Source of the DNA: JAISGQ01 sp045604945
GTDB lineage: Bacteria; Bacillota; Clostridia; Oscillospirales; Acutalibacteraceae
Length of the DNA: 27,827 nucleotides
Direction: 5' to 3'
NCBI GenBank assembly: GCA_045604945.1
Contig: JAZUPA010000207.1
Location: 1 to 27,827, forward strand
The notes below the pieces were generated by a model, which saw only the letters and a program-made list of their open reading frames with translations, was not told the origin of the DNA and ran no database searches. Position 1 is the stretch's first letter. Each line of letters starts with the position of its first letter. Shown in pieces: positions 8,063 to 16,868 of this stretch. Both the position numbers and the translations under genes were made by a program.

Positions 8063-8091
8063 TTGAGATTTGATTTAAAATATGATATCAT
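8063..8091 (+). promoter_or_regulatory. Promoter of the DUF1836 gene
   Basis: TTGAGA (8063-8068) and TATCAT (8086-8091) are 17 bp apart, about 25 bp upstream of the start codon at 8116. Confidence 0.5.
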
Positions 8092-8115
8092 TTTGTAAAA
8101 TCAATCGGAGGGTGT

Positions 8116-8763
8116 ATGATGTTTTACGACAGAAGTCTTATTGCGCACAAGCTCAGGCGCTGGGAGAAATCCCTTAAAAATTACCGTCTTCCCGAGTGGG
8201 ATGAGCTTCCCACAATCGATCTGTATATGGAGCAGGTTATTTCGCTTCTCTCTCAGTGGCTGTATTTTCTCCCTGCTGAGGATAATCAGGGCGAGGTCGT
8301 TACACCTACCGCTATCAATAATTACGTCAGGCTTAAAATCATGCCTGCACCCAACAAAAAGAAGTATTCGCGTATTCATATTGCATACCTCATTATGATA
8401 TGCACCCTCAAGCAGAGCGTCAGCATTGCTTATGTTCAGAAGATGATTCCCATGGGACTTACCGAGGATGAGGTAAAAACAGTTTACAGCGACTATGTAA
8501 AGCAGCACCGCGATGCTGCAATGTATTTTATCAAGCAGGTGCGTGCTCATTCCCGTGACATTCTTTCTTCTGAGGAAAACGAAAACAGCGCAGGCGCTGT
8601 TTCCAGAATAGTAATGCTCACCGCTGTTCTTGCAAGCTTCTCCAAGCTCATGACGGAAAAAATCGTCAATCTGCAGGGCGAGGACAAGGATGCGGTGCTC
8701 TCTCTGGAAACCGACACTGCAGGCGAAAATGCCAAGAGTGTTGATTCCAATTCGGATAAGTGA
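8116..8763 (+). CDS. DUF1836 domain protein
   Basis: A 215-residue protein. Residues about 25-130 match the DUF1836 family, with the characteristic stretch LPTIDLYMEQVISLL, then VTPTAINNYVRLKIMPAPNKKKYSR and HIAYLIMICTLKQSVSI. The family is common in Firmicutes and its N-terminal part is related to MerR-type winged helices (NNYVRLKIMP resembles a recognition segment), so a DNA-binding role is plausible but unproven. The C-terminal third contains a hydrophobic helix (VSRIVMLTAVLASFSKLM) and an acidic tail. GGAGGG precedes the tandem ATGATG start. The gene is monocistronic, ending at a strong hairpin shared with a convergent small gene. Confidence 0.88.
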   Translation: MMFYDRSLIAHKLRRWEKSLKNYRLPEWDELPTIDLYMEQVISLLSQWLYFLPAEDNQGEVVTPTAINNYVRLKIMPAPNKKKYSRIHIAYLIMICTLKQSVSIAYVQKMIPMGLTEDEVKTVYSDYVKQHRDAAMYFIKQVRAHSRDILSSEENENSAGAVSRIVMLTAVLASFSKLMTEKIVNLQGEDKDAVLSLETDTAGENAKSVDSNSDK

Positions 8764-8769
8764 TTTATT

Positions 8770-8808
8770 CAGAAGCCGAAGCTTTACTGCTTCGGCTTCT
8801 GTTTTTTT
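8770..8808. terminator. Strong terminator after the DUF1836 gene
   Basis: A 13-bp perfect stem (CAGAAGCCGAAGC and complement) with a 6-nt loop is followed by seven T residues on the plus strand. Its 3' arm also encodes the last residues of the convergent small protein. Confidence 0.93.
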
Positions 8809-8981
8809 ATCTGCGCGGAAACAGGCATGTCATACACACTGCTGTAAGCCTGTGCTTCTTCCCTGTCAAGAGGCTGCGTCGAATTTACTCCCGAATATAT
8901 GTCGGCGGGCAGCGGCATTCCGTCATCATAAGGCAGCTCATCATTCTCTTCATTGTAACAGTAGTAGCGTGTGTTTTTCAT
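8784..8981 (-). CDS. Small 65-residue protein of unknown function
   Basis: An open frame of 65 residues starting MKNTRYYCYNEENDELPYDD and ending in a basic IKKQKPKQ tail. It is rich in Tyr, Pro and charged residues and has no membrane segment or recognised family. ATG 8981 is preceded by AAGGAAG at a spacing of 9. The frame stays open upstream to 9161, but without a ribosome binding site and with unlike composition, so the short form is preferred. Its final codons lie in the terminator stem of the neighbouring gene and its stop in the loop. It could be a real conserved small protein or chance; conservation has not been tested. Confidence 0.5.
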   Translation of the reverse strand: MKNTRYYCYNEENDELPYDDGMPLPADIYSGVNSTQPLDREEAQAYSSVYDMPVSAQIKKQKPKQ

Positions 8982-9242
8982 GGCTTTTATCTTCCTTTCT
9001 CTGTCCTGGTAAAAGTATTGGCTGCGGCGCGGCTGATAATTCAGAATGTTCGAAAAGCGAAAGCTAAACGTTACATATTTCGCCCCCTTGCTCCTATGCA
9101 GATGTATTGCACAAAACCCTGCAGTTGTTTCGGTAAATATGACAATTGAGATTATCATCATTTATATGTTATTATTATACTGCTTAATGGGATATTATTC
9201 CTCTAAGTGATTCTGATGACCTTTGTGAAAGGAATGATTTTT
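8982..9242. other. Intergenic region between divergent small ORF and CAP gene
   Basis: About 260 bp without a convincing gene. The AT-rich part (9130-9200) should hold the promoter for the large secreted protein. TTGAGA (9146-9151) and several TATTAT/TATACT candidates (9170-9181) are present but none gives a consensus pair. The segment 9000-9130 is richer in GC and shows no clear feature. Confidence 0.5.
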
Positions 9243-12200
9243 TTGAGTACTCGTACAAAAGCATTTGTGCATCGCTGCGTCATAGCGGTTTTTGCTCTGC
9301 TTCTGGCTGCAAATATTGTATTTGCAGGCTCACTTACCGCAGGTCAGACCGCTCAGGCTTCCACAGGCAATCCTGTTGTACAGATAAGCGGCACAAAGAA
9401 CTACTCATATGCATTCGACGTGCTTGAGCTTGTCAATGAGGAGCGTGCCGCTGCGGGGCTTTCTCCTCTTTCTCTTGACGTGAACATGACCGAGCAGGCA
9501 ATGGAACGCGCCGCTCAGGTCACACTGTATTTTGAGCATGAGTTTCCCAATGGCGACGCTTTGCTCTCAAAGCTCATGAACGAATACCCCTCCGCCTACG
9601 GCTACACTGCCGGGGAGAATATTGCTCTCAATCAGTCAAGTCCCTCTGCGGTCATGAATTCCTGGATGAATTCCACCGGACACAAAGCCAATATTCTCAA
9701 CTCAAACTTCACAACCATCGGTATCGGTTATTTTGAAGGCGGCTGGGTTCAGGTTTTCGGCGGCGGTACTGCCACCTCCTTCTCCAAGCCTTCCAACAAG
9801 AGCGCCACCTACAGCATAGAGATCGATGAGGATGTATGTCCCATCAATCTTGTGCTCAGCTCCTCCGCTGCAGTGACCCTTGATGCGGGCTCCTCCACAA
9901 CAAGAACTGTCAGAATGAGGAACTCCGCTCTTACATCCAAGCAGATGACCATCCTCAACGCAAAATGGACCAGCAGCAACACTTCTGTTGCTACCGTCAG
10001 CAACGGCACTGTTACCGCAGTTGCTCCCGGCTCTGCAACCATTACCGCCAGCGTAGGTTCAAAGAGCGTCTCCTTTGAGGTTGTTGTCCCTGTCCGTCCT
10101 ACTGCCGTAAACATCAGCCGTTCTGCAATGACCCTTGATGTGGGCAAGGTCAGTCAGCTTTCTGCTTCTGTTGTTCCCGATGGAACAGGTATCGGAATCA
10201 CATGGTCTTCTTCCAATACTGCAATCGCTCAGGTCAGCTCTGACGGCTATGTAACCGCAAATGCTGTCGGTACCTGCACCATTACAGCCAGCGCAGGCTC
10301 ATACGCCAGTGCATCCTGCACTGTTACTGTTCTTTCCCCTGCAAAGGCAGTTGAAATCGGTCCCGCTGCACACACTATCGAAAAAGGCGACACATATCAG
10401 TTCTCCGCCGCCCTCACTCCTTCCAATTCCACCGACAGTCTCACCTGGACTGTTTCCGACCCCTCGGTTATTACCATTGACGAAAACAATCTTCTTACCG
10501 CAATCGGCACAGGCACCGCTACTGTTACCGCCACCGCCGACAGCGGAGCTTATGACACTGCAGTCATCACTGTAATCTCTCCCTGCACTGATGTCGAGAT
10601 TGCAGAAGAAAGCATCCCGGTAAACCTCAACGGTTCTCCCGTTACAGTTTATGCTCAGTACGCTCCCATCGACTGCACCGATGAGGTTATCTGGAGCGTT
10701 GACAGTGATGCTGTCACCCTCACCCCCGGTGCAACCTCCTGCGTTATTACTCCCAACAAGGTTGGCACTGCCACCCTCACCGTCACCTGCGGCAATTATT
10801 CCGACACTGCCGAAATCGTTGTATTCAACGCAATTACCGCTCTCGAGCTTCCTGAGACTGCTTCCGTACTCTGCGGCGGTCAGCTCAGGCTTACACCTGT
10901 TGTAACTCCTGCCGGTGCGGATTCTGTCCTTGTATGGACCTCTTCCGACTCCTCAAAGGCAGCCGTTGACCAGAACGGTCTTGTTACCGCTCGCTCCACA
11001 GGTGAAGTTACAATCACTGTTTCTGCCGACGGCGTCAGCGCACAGTGCGTTGTTACAGTCTACGAGCCCGCTGTCCCCGCCACCGGAATCACCCTCAGCG
11101 ATGACAGCATATCCCTCGAAAAAGGCTCTGAATACTCCCTCGGCTACAGCTTTACTCCTGCTGACAGCGAGGCCGTCGTTACCTGGACCTCCTCTGACGA
11201 AACCGTTGCAACTGTCGATGTTGACGGTACTGTGACTGCTGTTTCCGACGGTGAGGCTGAAATCACTGCATCAATTGACGGCGCATCTGATTCCTGCGTT
11301 GTCAATGTATACACACCTGTCGTTTATATCGAAAACATCAGCTTCCTCAGAACTTCCCTTACTGTCAGACTCGGAAGCACTGTTGCTCTTTCCGCAAATC
11401 CCGGCTACAGCGCATCCCCCATCGGTTGGACTGAGACTATCTCCTGGCGTTCCTCCGACGAATCTGTAGTAAGCGTTGAAAACGGCGTTATTACCGCAAA
11501 TGGCTGCGGCACTGCTGTTATTTATGCAGAGACCCGCGACTGCTCCGCTGAGCTGACAGTCACTGTTAACAATCCCTGCACAGGCATCTCCTTCCCTTCA
11601 GCGACCCGCACCATGCTCAACGGCGAAAGCATCACTCTCAGTGCAAATATATCTCCCGCTGCCTGCACCGATGAAATTTCCTGGAGCAGCTCTGATAACG
11701 AAAACTTCACTCTTACTTCCGAAAACGGCGGCAGTGCTGTATTTACTGCAGGCAGACGCGGCACCTATAAGGTCACCGTCACCTGCGGCAGCCACAGTGC
11801 TCAGTGCCTTGTCACTGTTGAATCAAATCCCGCTCTTGACCCCATTGCCCCCGAGGTTTCAATCGAGATTCTCGGTTATACAACTCTCAGAATCAACTGG
11901 ACAGAAGAAGACAACTGCGAAGGCTATGAAATCGAGCGCGCAGCATCTGCTGACGGTCCCTGGACCAAGATAGCTGAGGTTGAATCAGGCGCTCCCCTTA
12001 CCTTCCGCCATGCAGTTCTTACCTTCAACAGAATGTACTTCTTCAGAGTAAGAGGTTACAAGACTGATTCCGAAGGCGTACGAATCTGCGGCGAATGGAG
12101 CGAGCTTGCTTCTGCAAAGCCCCTTCCCGTTCTTTCAGGGCTCAAGGCAAGCAATGCATCCTACAACAGCGTAAAGCTTTCATGGACAAAGAATTCCACT

Positions 12201-14426
12201 GCCAGCGGCTATTATATCTATCGTTCCGCTGACAATGGTGTGACATGGTCCCGCATCAAGACCATTACCAAGAATTCTACAGTTTCCTATACCAACACCT
12301 CTCTTGTCCCCGGATGCACCTATCTCTACAAGGTCGTTCCTTACAGAACCTCCGGCAAGACCAAGGTCGAGGGCGTTGAGAGCACAGTCAGCATCACAGT
12401 TACTCCCCCCAAGTCATCCTCCCTTTCTGTTTCGGTTTCCGCTTCCAAGCCCAAGCTTACATGGAAAAAGGTCACCGGCGCTCAGGGCTATGAGGTATGG
12501 CGCAGCGACAGCTATGACGGAGAGTATATATGCGTTGCAACAATCACCTCCGGCTCTGCTGTTACATGGACCGACACTGCAACCGCTTCCAACCTTTACT
12601 ATAAGGTCAGGGCATACCGCGGAACCAACTATGGCACCGCATACAGCCCCTTCACATCCGTCGTCACTGCAACCACCAGTCTCGGCAAGCCCACTGCCTT
12701 TGCCTCTTCCGCTTCCTATTCAAGCATCAAGGTTACCTGGCACAAGGTCACAGGAACCACAGGCTACAAGATTTACCGCTCCACCGACGGAGTAACCTTC
12801 TCGCTTGTCAAGACAATAACCAAGAACTCCACCCTTTCCTGGACAAATACAGGGCTTACCAACGGAAAGACATATTATTACTATGTTGTTCCTTACACCT
12901 CATCAATGACAGGCACTGCTTCTGAAATCGTTTCCGCTGTTCCTGCCATTTCCAAGCCCTCTCTGACAGTTTCAACTGCCAGCTACTATCTCAAGCTCAC
13001 CTGGAAAAAGGTTGCCGGCGCTACAGGCTACAATATCTACCGCTCCACTGACGGAGAAAACTACGAGCTTTACAAGCAAATAACCTCCGGCTCTACTGTT
13101 TCCTATTCCAACACCTCTGTTGTAAGAGGTATTCAGTACTACTATCAGATCGCAGCCGTCAGAAACGGCGTAGAAGGACCTCGTTCCTCCGTTGCAAAGT
13201 CAACTCCCTCTCTGGCTGCTCCCGCAAGCTTCAAGGCTGCACGCGCAAGCGCACAGAGCATAAAGCTGACCTGGAAGAAGACCTCCGGCGCAACAGGTTA
13301 TGAAATCCTCCGCGCCACCTCTTCCTCCGGCGAATTCAAGGTAGTTGCCTATGTTGACGGAAACGGCACTGTCGCCTATACCGATACAGGTCTTGAGTCT
13401 CATAAGACTTACTATTACAAGGTCCGTGCAGTACGCACCCTTGACGGCTATACCGGTTACGGCATCAACAGCTCCTGTAAATCCGCAAAAACCACCCTTT
13501 ATGCACCTTCCACCTTCAAGGCTGCAACAGCAGGCTATCAGAGCATAAAACTCACCTGGTCAGCTGCTTCCTGCGCAGACGGCTACATCATTTACAGAGC
13601 CACCTCAAAGAACGGCACCTATACTCAGATAGCTGAACTTGATGCAGATACCCTTACCTATATCGATACAGGACTTACTACCAACAAGTACTATTACTAC
13701 AAGATCAAGACTCTGCATCACAATCCTTCCGGCACCGTTTACAGCTCTGCTTCTTCCTACAAGTATGCAAAAGCTGCTCTGAAGGCTCCCACAAACGTCA
13801 GCTTTGACTACTCTCCTGAGTATGTCGGCATCTACTGGGTTGCAGAGCCTGAGGCTACCACCTATCAGATCTACCGTTCCTCCAAAAAATCCTCGGGCTA
13901 CAAACGGCAGTGCGAATACGCAGAGGGAGATTTTGAGGAATACGCTGTCGGCGATGATATCTATTTCGGCGTACCCTATAAGATCGATAACGTAAGATTC
14001 ATCTATTTCCGCAACGTTTCCGCGTCAAAAACCTATTACTACAAGCTCCGCTCGGTGAAGGCGACAATAGACCTGACTTATTATTACAGCTCCTATACTT
14101 CACCCAAGGCTGCAAAGACCATCGTCCAGAAGCCGACCATTCTCCTTGCCGAAAGCTATGACAACGGCACAAGCGCAATCGCCTTCTACGATGCAACAGG
14201 CGCTCATGAATATGCTATTTACAGAGCTACCTCAAAGAGCGGCACCTATACCAACGTTACAAGCCAGTGCGAATGGTACTATGACGAGGAAGCAGGACTT
14301 AACATCTTCGTTGTTCCCACTCCCACCGACGGCAAGGCATATTACTTCAAGGTACGCGGCGTCTTCTACGGAGGCAACAAAACTTATTACAGCAGTTACT
14401 CTTCAGTTAAGAAGGTTGTTGCATAA
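9243..14426 (+). CDS. Very large secreted CAP-domain protein with BIG2 and FN3 repeats
   Basis: A 1727-residue exported protein. A signal peptide (about 1-35, ALLLAANIVFAGSLTAG) is followed by a CAP/SCP-like domain at about 55-175. That domain keeps the family's acidic/histidine cavity residues: the His of FEHEFPNG, the Glu of GENIA and the His of GHKANIL. About eight BIG2 (bacterial Ig-like 2) repeats of roughly 80 residues occupy about 190-860, each with a TWSSS(D/N) strand and a VTAxxxGxxTIT ending. About nine FN3-like repeats follow (870-1727), with recurring LTWKK, GYxIYRS and TYYYKV motifs. No LPXTG, SLH, dockerin or cell-wall-binding module ends the protein. TTG 9243 is chosen because AAAGGA (9228-9233) lies 9 bases upstream and MSTRTKAFVHRC makes a standard signal peptide; the frame is open from GTG 9207. 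It probably acts in surface or substrate adhesion, or extracellular processing. Confidence 0.9.
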   Translation: MSTRTKAFVHRCVIAVFALLLAANIVFAGSLTAGQTAQASTGNPVVQISGTKNYSYAFDVLELVNEERAAAGLSPLSLDVNMTEQAMERAAQVTLYFEHEFPNGDALLSKLMNEYPSAYGYTAGENIALNQSSPSAVMNSWMNSTGHKANILNSNFTTIGIGYFEGGWVQVFGGGTATSFSKPSNKSATYSIEIDEDVCPINLVLSSSAAVTLDAGSSTTRTVRMRNSALTSKQMTILNAKWTSSNTSVATVSNGTVTAVAPGSATITASVGSKSVSFEVVVPVRPTAVNISRSAMTLDVGKVSQLSASVVPDGTGIGITWSSSNTAIAQVSSDGYVTANAVGTCTITASAGSYASASCTVTVLSPAKAVEIGPAAHTIEKGDTYQFSAALTPSNSTDSLTWTVSDPSVITIDENNLLTAIGTGTATVTATADSGAYDTAVITVISPCTDVEIAEESIPVNLNGSPVTVYAQYAPIDCTDEVIWSVDSDAVTLTPGATSCVITPNKVGTATLTVTCGNYSDTAEIVVFNAITALELPETASVLCGGQLRLTPVVTPAGADSVLVWTSSDSSKAAVDQNGLVTARSTGEVTITVSADGVSAQCVVTVYEPAVPATGITLSDDSISLEKGSEYSLGYSFTPADSEAVVTWTSSDETVATVDVDGTVTAVSDGEAEITASIDGASDSCVVNVYTPVVYIENISFLRTSLTVRLGSTVALSANPGYSASPIGWTETISWRSSDESVVSVENGVITANGCGTAVIYAETRDCSAELTVTVNNPCTGISFPSATRTMLNGESITLSANISPAACTDEISWSSSDNENFTLTSENGGSAVFTAGRRGTYKVTVTCGSHSAQCLVTVESNPALDPIAPEVSIEILGYTTLRINWTEEDNCEGYEIERAASADGPWTKIAEVESGAPLTFRHAVLTFNRMYFFRVRGYKTDSEGVRICGEWSELASAKPLPVLSGLKASNASYNSVKLSWTKNSTASGYYIYRSADNGVTWSRIKTITKNSTVSYTNTSLVPGCTYLYKVVPYRTSGKTKVEGVESTVSITVTPPKSSSLSVSVSASKPKLTWKKVTGAQGYEVWRSDSYDGEYICVATITSGSAVTWTDTATASNLYYKVRAYRGTNYGTAYSPFTSVVTATTSLGKPTAFASSASYSSIKVTWHKVTGTTGYKIYRSTDGVTFSLVKTITKNSTLSWTNTGLTNGKTYYYYVVPYTSSMTGTASEIVSAVPAISKPSLTVSTASYYLKLTWKKVAGATGYNIYRSTDGENYELYKQITSGSTVSYSNTSVVRGIQYYYQIAAVRNGVEGPRSSVAKSTPSLAAPASFKAARASAQSIKLTWKKTSGATGYEILRATSSSGEFKVVAYVDGNGTVAYTDTGLESHKTYYYKVRAVRTLDGYTGYGINSSCKSAKTTLYAPSTFKAATAGYQSIKLTWSAASCADGYIIYRATSKNGTYTQIAELDADTLTYIDTGLTTNKYYYYKIKTLHHNPSGTVYSSASSYKYAKAALKAPTNVSFDYSPEYVGIYWVAEPEATTYQIYRSSKKSSGYKRQCEYAEGDFEEYAVGDDIYFGVPYKIDNVRFIYFRNVSASKTYYYKLRSVKATIDLTYYYSSYTSPKAAKTIVQKPTILLAESYDNGTSAIAFYDATGAHEYAIYRATSKSGTYTNVTSQCEWYYDEEAGLNIFVVPTPTDGKAYYFKVRGVFYGGNKTYYSSYSSVKKVVA

Positions 14427-14436
14427 TAACACACAA

Positions 14437-14470
14437 AAAACATCCGCTGCTTTTAAGCAGCGGATGTTTT
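14437..14470. terminator. Bidirectional terminator after the CAP gene
   Basis: A perfect 14-bp stem (from AAAACATCCGCTGC) has a 6-nt TTTTAA loop. The 3' arm ends in TTTT on the plus strand, and the 5' arm gives TTTT plus TTGTG on the minus strand. It sits between convergent genes and ends both. Confidence 0.92.
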
Positions 14471-14473
14471 GAT

Positions 14474-15847
14474 TTATGCCGTCTGTTCTTTTCCTCCTGA
14501 AATGGTTGCATTAAAGTCAACCTTTCTGAAAAGCATCGCTCCTATCAGCACAATAATCAGGTTGCTCATGAGCATTGCCCACCAGATTCCATTCTGCCCG
14601 AAGTCTGTAAAATGCTGGAACAGCCATATCATAGGCAGTCTCAGTCCCCACAGGCGAACTGTTGTCATTATGAAGGAATACTGGGTTTTTCCTGCTCCGT
14701 TGAAAAGGCTCAGATAGCTCTGGAACATTGCCATAAGCGGCTGCATCAACAGAACATAGATCGTATATTCCGCGCCTATTGATACCGTTTCCGCATCGTT
14801 TGACAGCAATGAAATCGCCCACTCGCGCACAGGCATAAGTATCACAGCACCTATTACCGAAACCCATATTCCCAGATTTCTGCAAACCTTATAGGATTCA
14901 AGCGCTCGCTCCTTGTTCCCGTTTCCGATATTCTGCCCGACAAAGGTTGCAAGGACACTGCCCAGCGCCATAACCGGCATCAGAAGCAGGTTGCTAACCT
15001 TGTTGCCAAGACTGAATGCAGCGGCGACCTTTTCGCCGTAAGAGAGGATGAACACCTGCAGAAACAGAAAGCCGAAGGAGCTGAATGCCTGAGCAGAAGC
15101 TGAAGGCACTGCGATTTTTACAAGCTTTCCGATGCGCTTGAAATCGGGCTTGAGGTCGGAAAGCGAAAGCCTTGAATCGCTCTTTTCTACAAAGATATGG
15201 TACAGGCAGAAAGGCACCTTGATAATCTGGCTTATGACAGTCGCCAGAGCAGCGCCGAAAACGCCCATTCCCATATGTTCGATAAACAGTGCATTGAGTG
15301 CTATATTCACGCCTATTCCGATGGCGGAATAGATTACGGGAGTCACTGTATCTCCCTTTGACTGGCGGATAGACTGGAATGCTGCGAAAATAAAGAAGGA
15401 TACCATTTCAAAGGAACGCACCTGCACATAGGTCAGAGAGCTTGTGTATACTCCCCCTTCTGCACCCATGAGTCTGAGTACAGGCGGTGCAAGAAAATAA
15501 AGCAGCACATTGATAATTGCTCCCAGCACCACTGCAATCAGCACCAGTGTTCCGGAATATTTCCGTGCTTCTTCCTTTTTGTCAGCGCCCAGAAACTGGC
15601 TGATAACCGCGACGCCTGCGATTGCCACGCCCATATTGAAGGACGTCAGAATAGCGATAAGGGGCCAGGATATGGACATTCCCGCCTGAGCCGCAACGGA
15701 GTCGGGCATATTGCCGACAAAATATGTATCTATAAGGTCATTCATGGAGGTCAGCAGATTGACTCCGAAAAGCGGCAATGCAAGTATTATAAATGATTTG
15801 TATAAGTTTTTCTCGTACAGCAGGAGCTGCTGTCTGTCCCTTTTCAT
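14474..15847 (-). CDS. Second MATE-family efflux transporter
   Basis: A 457-residue polytopic protein of the MATE family with about twelve membrane segments. The first half carries LALPLFGVNLLTSMNDLIDTYFVGNM, and the second half repeats the layout from VKIAVPSASAQAFSSFGFLFLQ; both copies contain the family's proline-bearing first helix. It is a separate branch from the MATE protein at 4549-5934, since the two sequences differ throughout, so the two probably export different compounds. GGGAGGT lies 8 bases before ATG 15847. It converges on the CAP gene and shares its terminator. No regulator is adjacent. Confidence 0.93.
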   Translation of the reverse strand: MKRDRQQLLLYEKNLYKSFIILALPLFGVNLLTSMNDLIDTYFVGNMPDSVAAQAGMSISWPLIAILTSFNMGVAIAGVAVISQFLGADKKEEARKYSGTLVLIAVVLGAIINVLLYFLAPPVLRLMGAEGGVYTSSLTYVQVRSFEMVSFFIFAAFQSIRQSKGDTVTPVIYSAIGIGVNIALNALFIEHMGMGVFGAALATVISQIIKVPFCLYHIFVEKSDSRLSLSDLKPDFKRIGKLVKIAVPSASAQAFSSFGFLFLQVFILSYGEKVAAAFSLGNKVSNLLLMPVMALGSVLATFVGQNIGNGNKERALESYKVCRNLGIWVSVIGAVILMPVREWAISLLSNDAETVSIGAEYTIYVLLMQPLMAMFQSYLSLFNGAGKTQYSFIMTTVRLWGLRLPMIWLFQHFTDFGQNGIWWAMLMSNLIIVLIGAMLFRKVDFNATISGGKEQTA

Positions 15848-15927
15848 TTATTGCACCTCCCATGCGGGCTATATTTTCGCACAATATGGCGAATATGTCA
15901 ACCAAATGATTTGTGAGCAACAGTTGA

Positions 15928-15952
15928 CCCTCCCTGCTTTTTGCAGGGAGGG
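15928..15952. terminator. Hairpin at the end of the zinc operon
   Basis: A 10-bp perfect stem (CCCTCCCTGC and complement) has a T5/A5 loop. A 9-bp inverted repeat (AACAGTTGA 15919-15927 and TCAACTGTT 15971-15979) flanks it, and the outer right arm lies inside the last codons of the upstream gene. No U-tract follows on the minus strand, so termination may be Rho-dependent or partial. Confidence 0.65.
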
Positions 15953-15962
15953 CTTTCAGTAT

Positions 15963-16856
15963 TTACGGATTCAACTGTTCCTGAGTAGTTTCAGTTAAAT
16001 CATATGAGTATCTTTTTACGGTGAGATCAAAGGTCTTTTTCTCACCCTCAGGAGATTCCAATATAAGCTCGGTTTCTCCTTCCTTGATGAACTCTGCGTT
16101 CACCACATAGGTTTCCGTCTCGGAATCGTAGCTTATATAAACTTCGCCGTATTCCTCATCTTCAAGATATACATTGTACTTATCGTCAAATTCCACACCA
16201 TAGCTTCCGCTTTGCATAATAGTGGTGTTATAGAATTCCTTTTCGTTTCCGCAGGCTGCGAAAGTCATTATTATCAGAATTATTACGCTTATTATGACCC
16301 CTGTGAGCTTCAGTTTTTTATTTTTGAAGATGCAGATGGGATAGATAATCATAGTTATTACACAGAAGAGCGCGCTGAGCAGATGCCTCGGGAAGAAGGA
16401 CAGCGCAGTACTGAGGAAGCCTTCGTAATGGAAGCCCAGAAACAGCAGTACGGGAGTCAGAATAAACAAGCTCCACCACTTGTCTTTCTTCAGCTGATAT
16501 CCGATATAGCCCATGGGTATTGTAAATAGGGTCCATACAAACCAGCCGGGATAATACTTGAAAACCCCGAAGCCTTCAACATGGAACGGTGCCTGAGTCA
16601 GATATACCAGTGGCTGGCTTATGAGAAAGAAAACAAAGCATTTCAGTGCAGATTCCTTTGCGGACTTACTGCTCATTATAATAATTATTCCGAACAGCAC
16701 CCACCACTCAAAGGTCATTGAAATATCTGAAAAGGAAGTGTCTTTCACTATGGGCAGTATTGCCACAATGCCCGTATAAACGCCTGAGATTATCGCAAAG
16801 ATTATCAGGGCTTTCCATGATATATTTATATTGAATAACTTTTTTACTTTTTCCAT
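15963..16856 (-). CDS. Membrane protein with C-terminal extracytoplasmic domain, last gene of the zinc operon
   Basis: A 297-residue protein without a recognised family. About seven hydrophobic segments fill the first 200 residues (for example ALIIFAIISGVYTGIVAIL and LLSALFCVITMIIYPICIF). The last one reads VIISVIILIIMTFAAC, a lipobox-like end, and is followed by an acidic, strand-rich domain of about 95 residues resembling an Ig-like fold (GETELILESPEGEKKTFDL). ATG 16856 is preferred to ATG 16862, because AAGGAG is 8 bases from the former and only 3 from the latter. That AAGGAG overlaps the stop of the znuB-like gene, so translation is coupled. Its place in the operon suggests a role in metal uptake or zinc-limited growth (inference). 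Confidence 0.7.
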   Translation of the reverse strand: MEKVKKLFNINISWKALIIFAIISGVYTGIVAILPIVKDTSFSDISMTFEWWVLFGIIIIMSSKSAKESALKCFVFFLISQPLVYLTQAPFHVEGFGVFKYYPGWFVWTLFTIPMGYIGYQLKKDKWWSLFILTPVLLFLGFHYEGFLSTALSFFPRHLLSALFCVITMIIYPICIFKNKKLKLTGVIISVIILIIMTFAACGNEKEFYNTTIMQSGSYGVEFDDKYNVYLEDEEYGEVYISYDSETETYVVNAEFIKEGETELILESPEGEKKTFDLTVKRYSYDLTETTQEQLNP

Positions 16857-16868
16857 TTGCATGTCTCC

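Noticed and set aside
8784..9161. Longer 125-codon version of the small minus-strand ORF
   Set aside because: The extra 60 residues have no ribosome binding site at their start and a different composition; a good site precedes ATG 8981.
9141..9165. Possible second Fur/Zur box (GATTATC core) before the CAP gene
   Set aside because: The flanks are not palindromic beyond the 7-bp core, unlike the perfect site at 19777-19797.
10261..12795. Several plus-strand frames rich in Pro, Leu and Ser within the CAP gene
   Set aside because: They are alternate-frame readings of the BIG2/FN3 repeat region, where repetitive Ser/Thr/Val codons avoid stops.
11860..14423. Tandem DNA repeats in the FN3 array
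   Set aside because: Similarity is at protein level between diverged modules. No identical tandem DNA unit was noticed.
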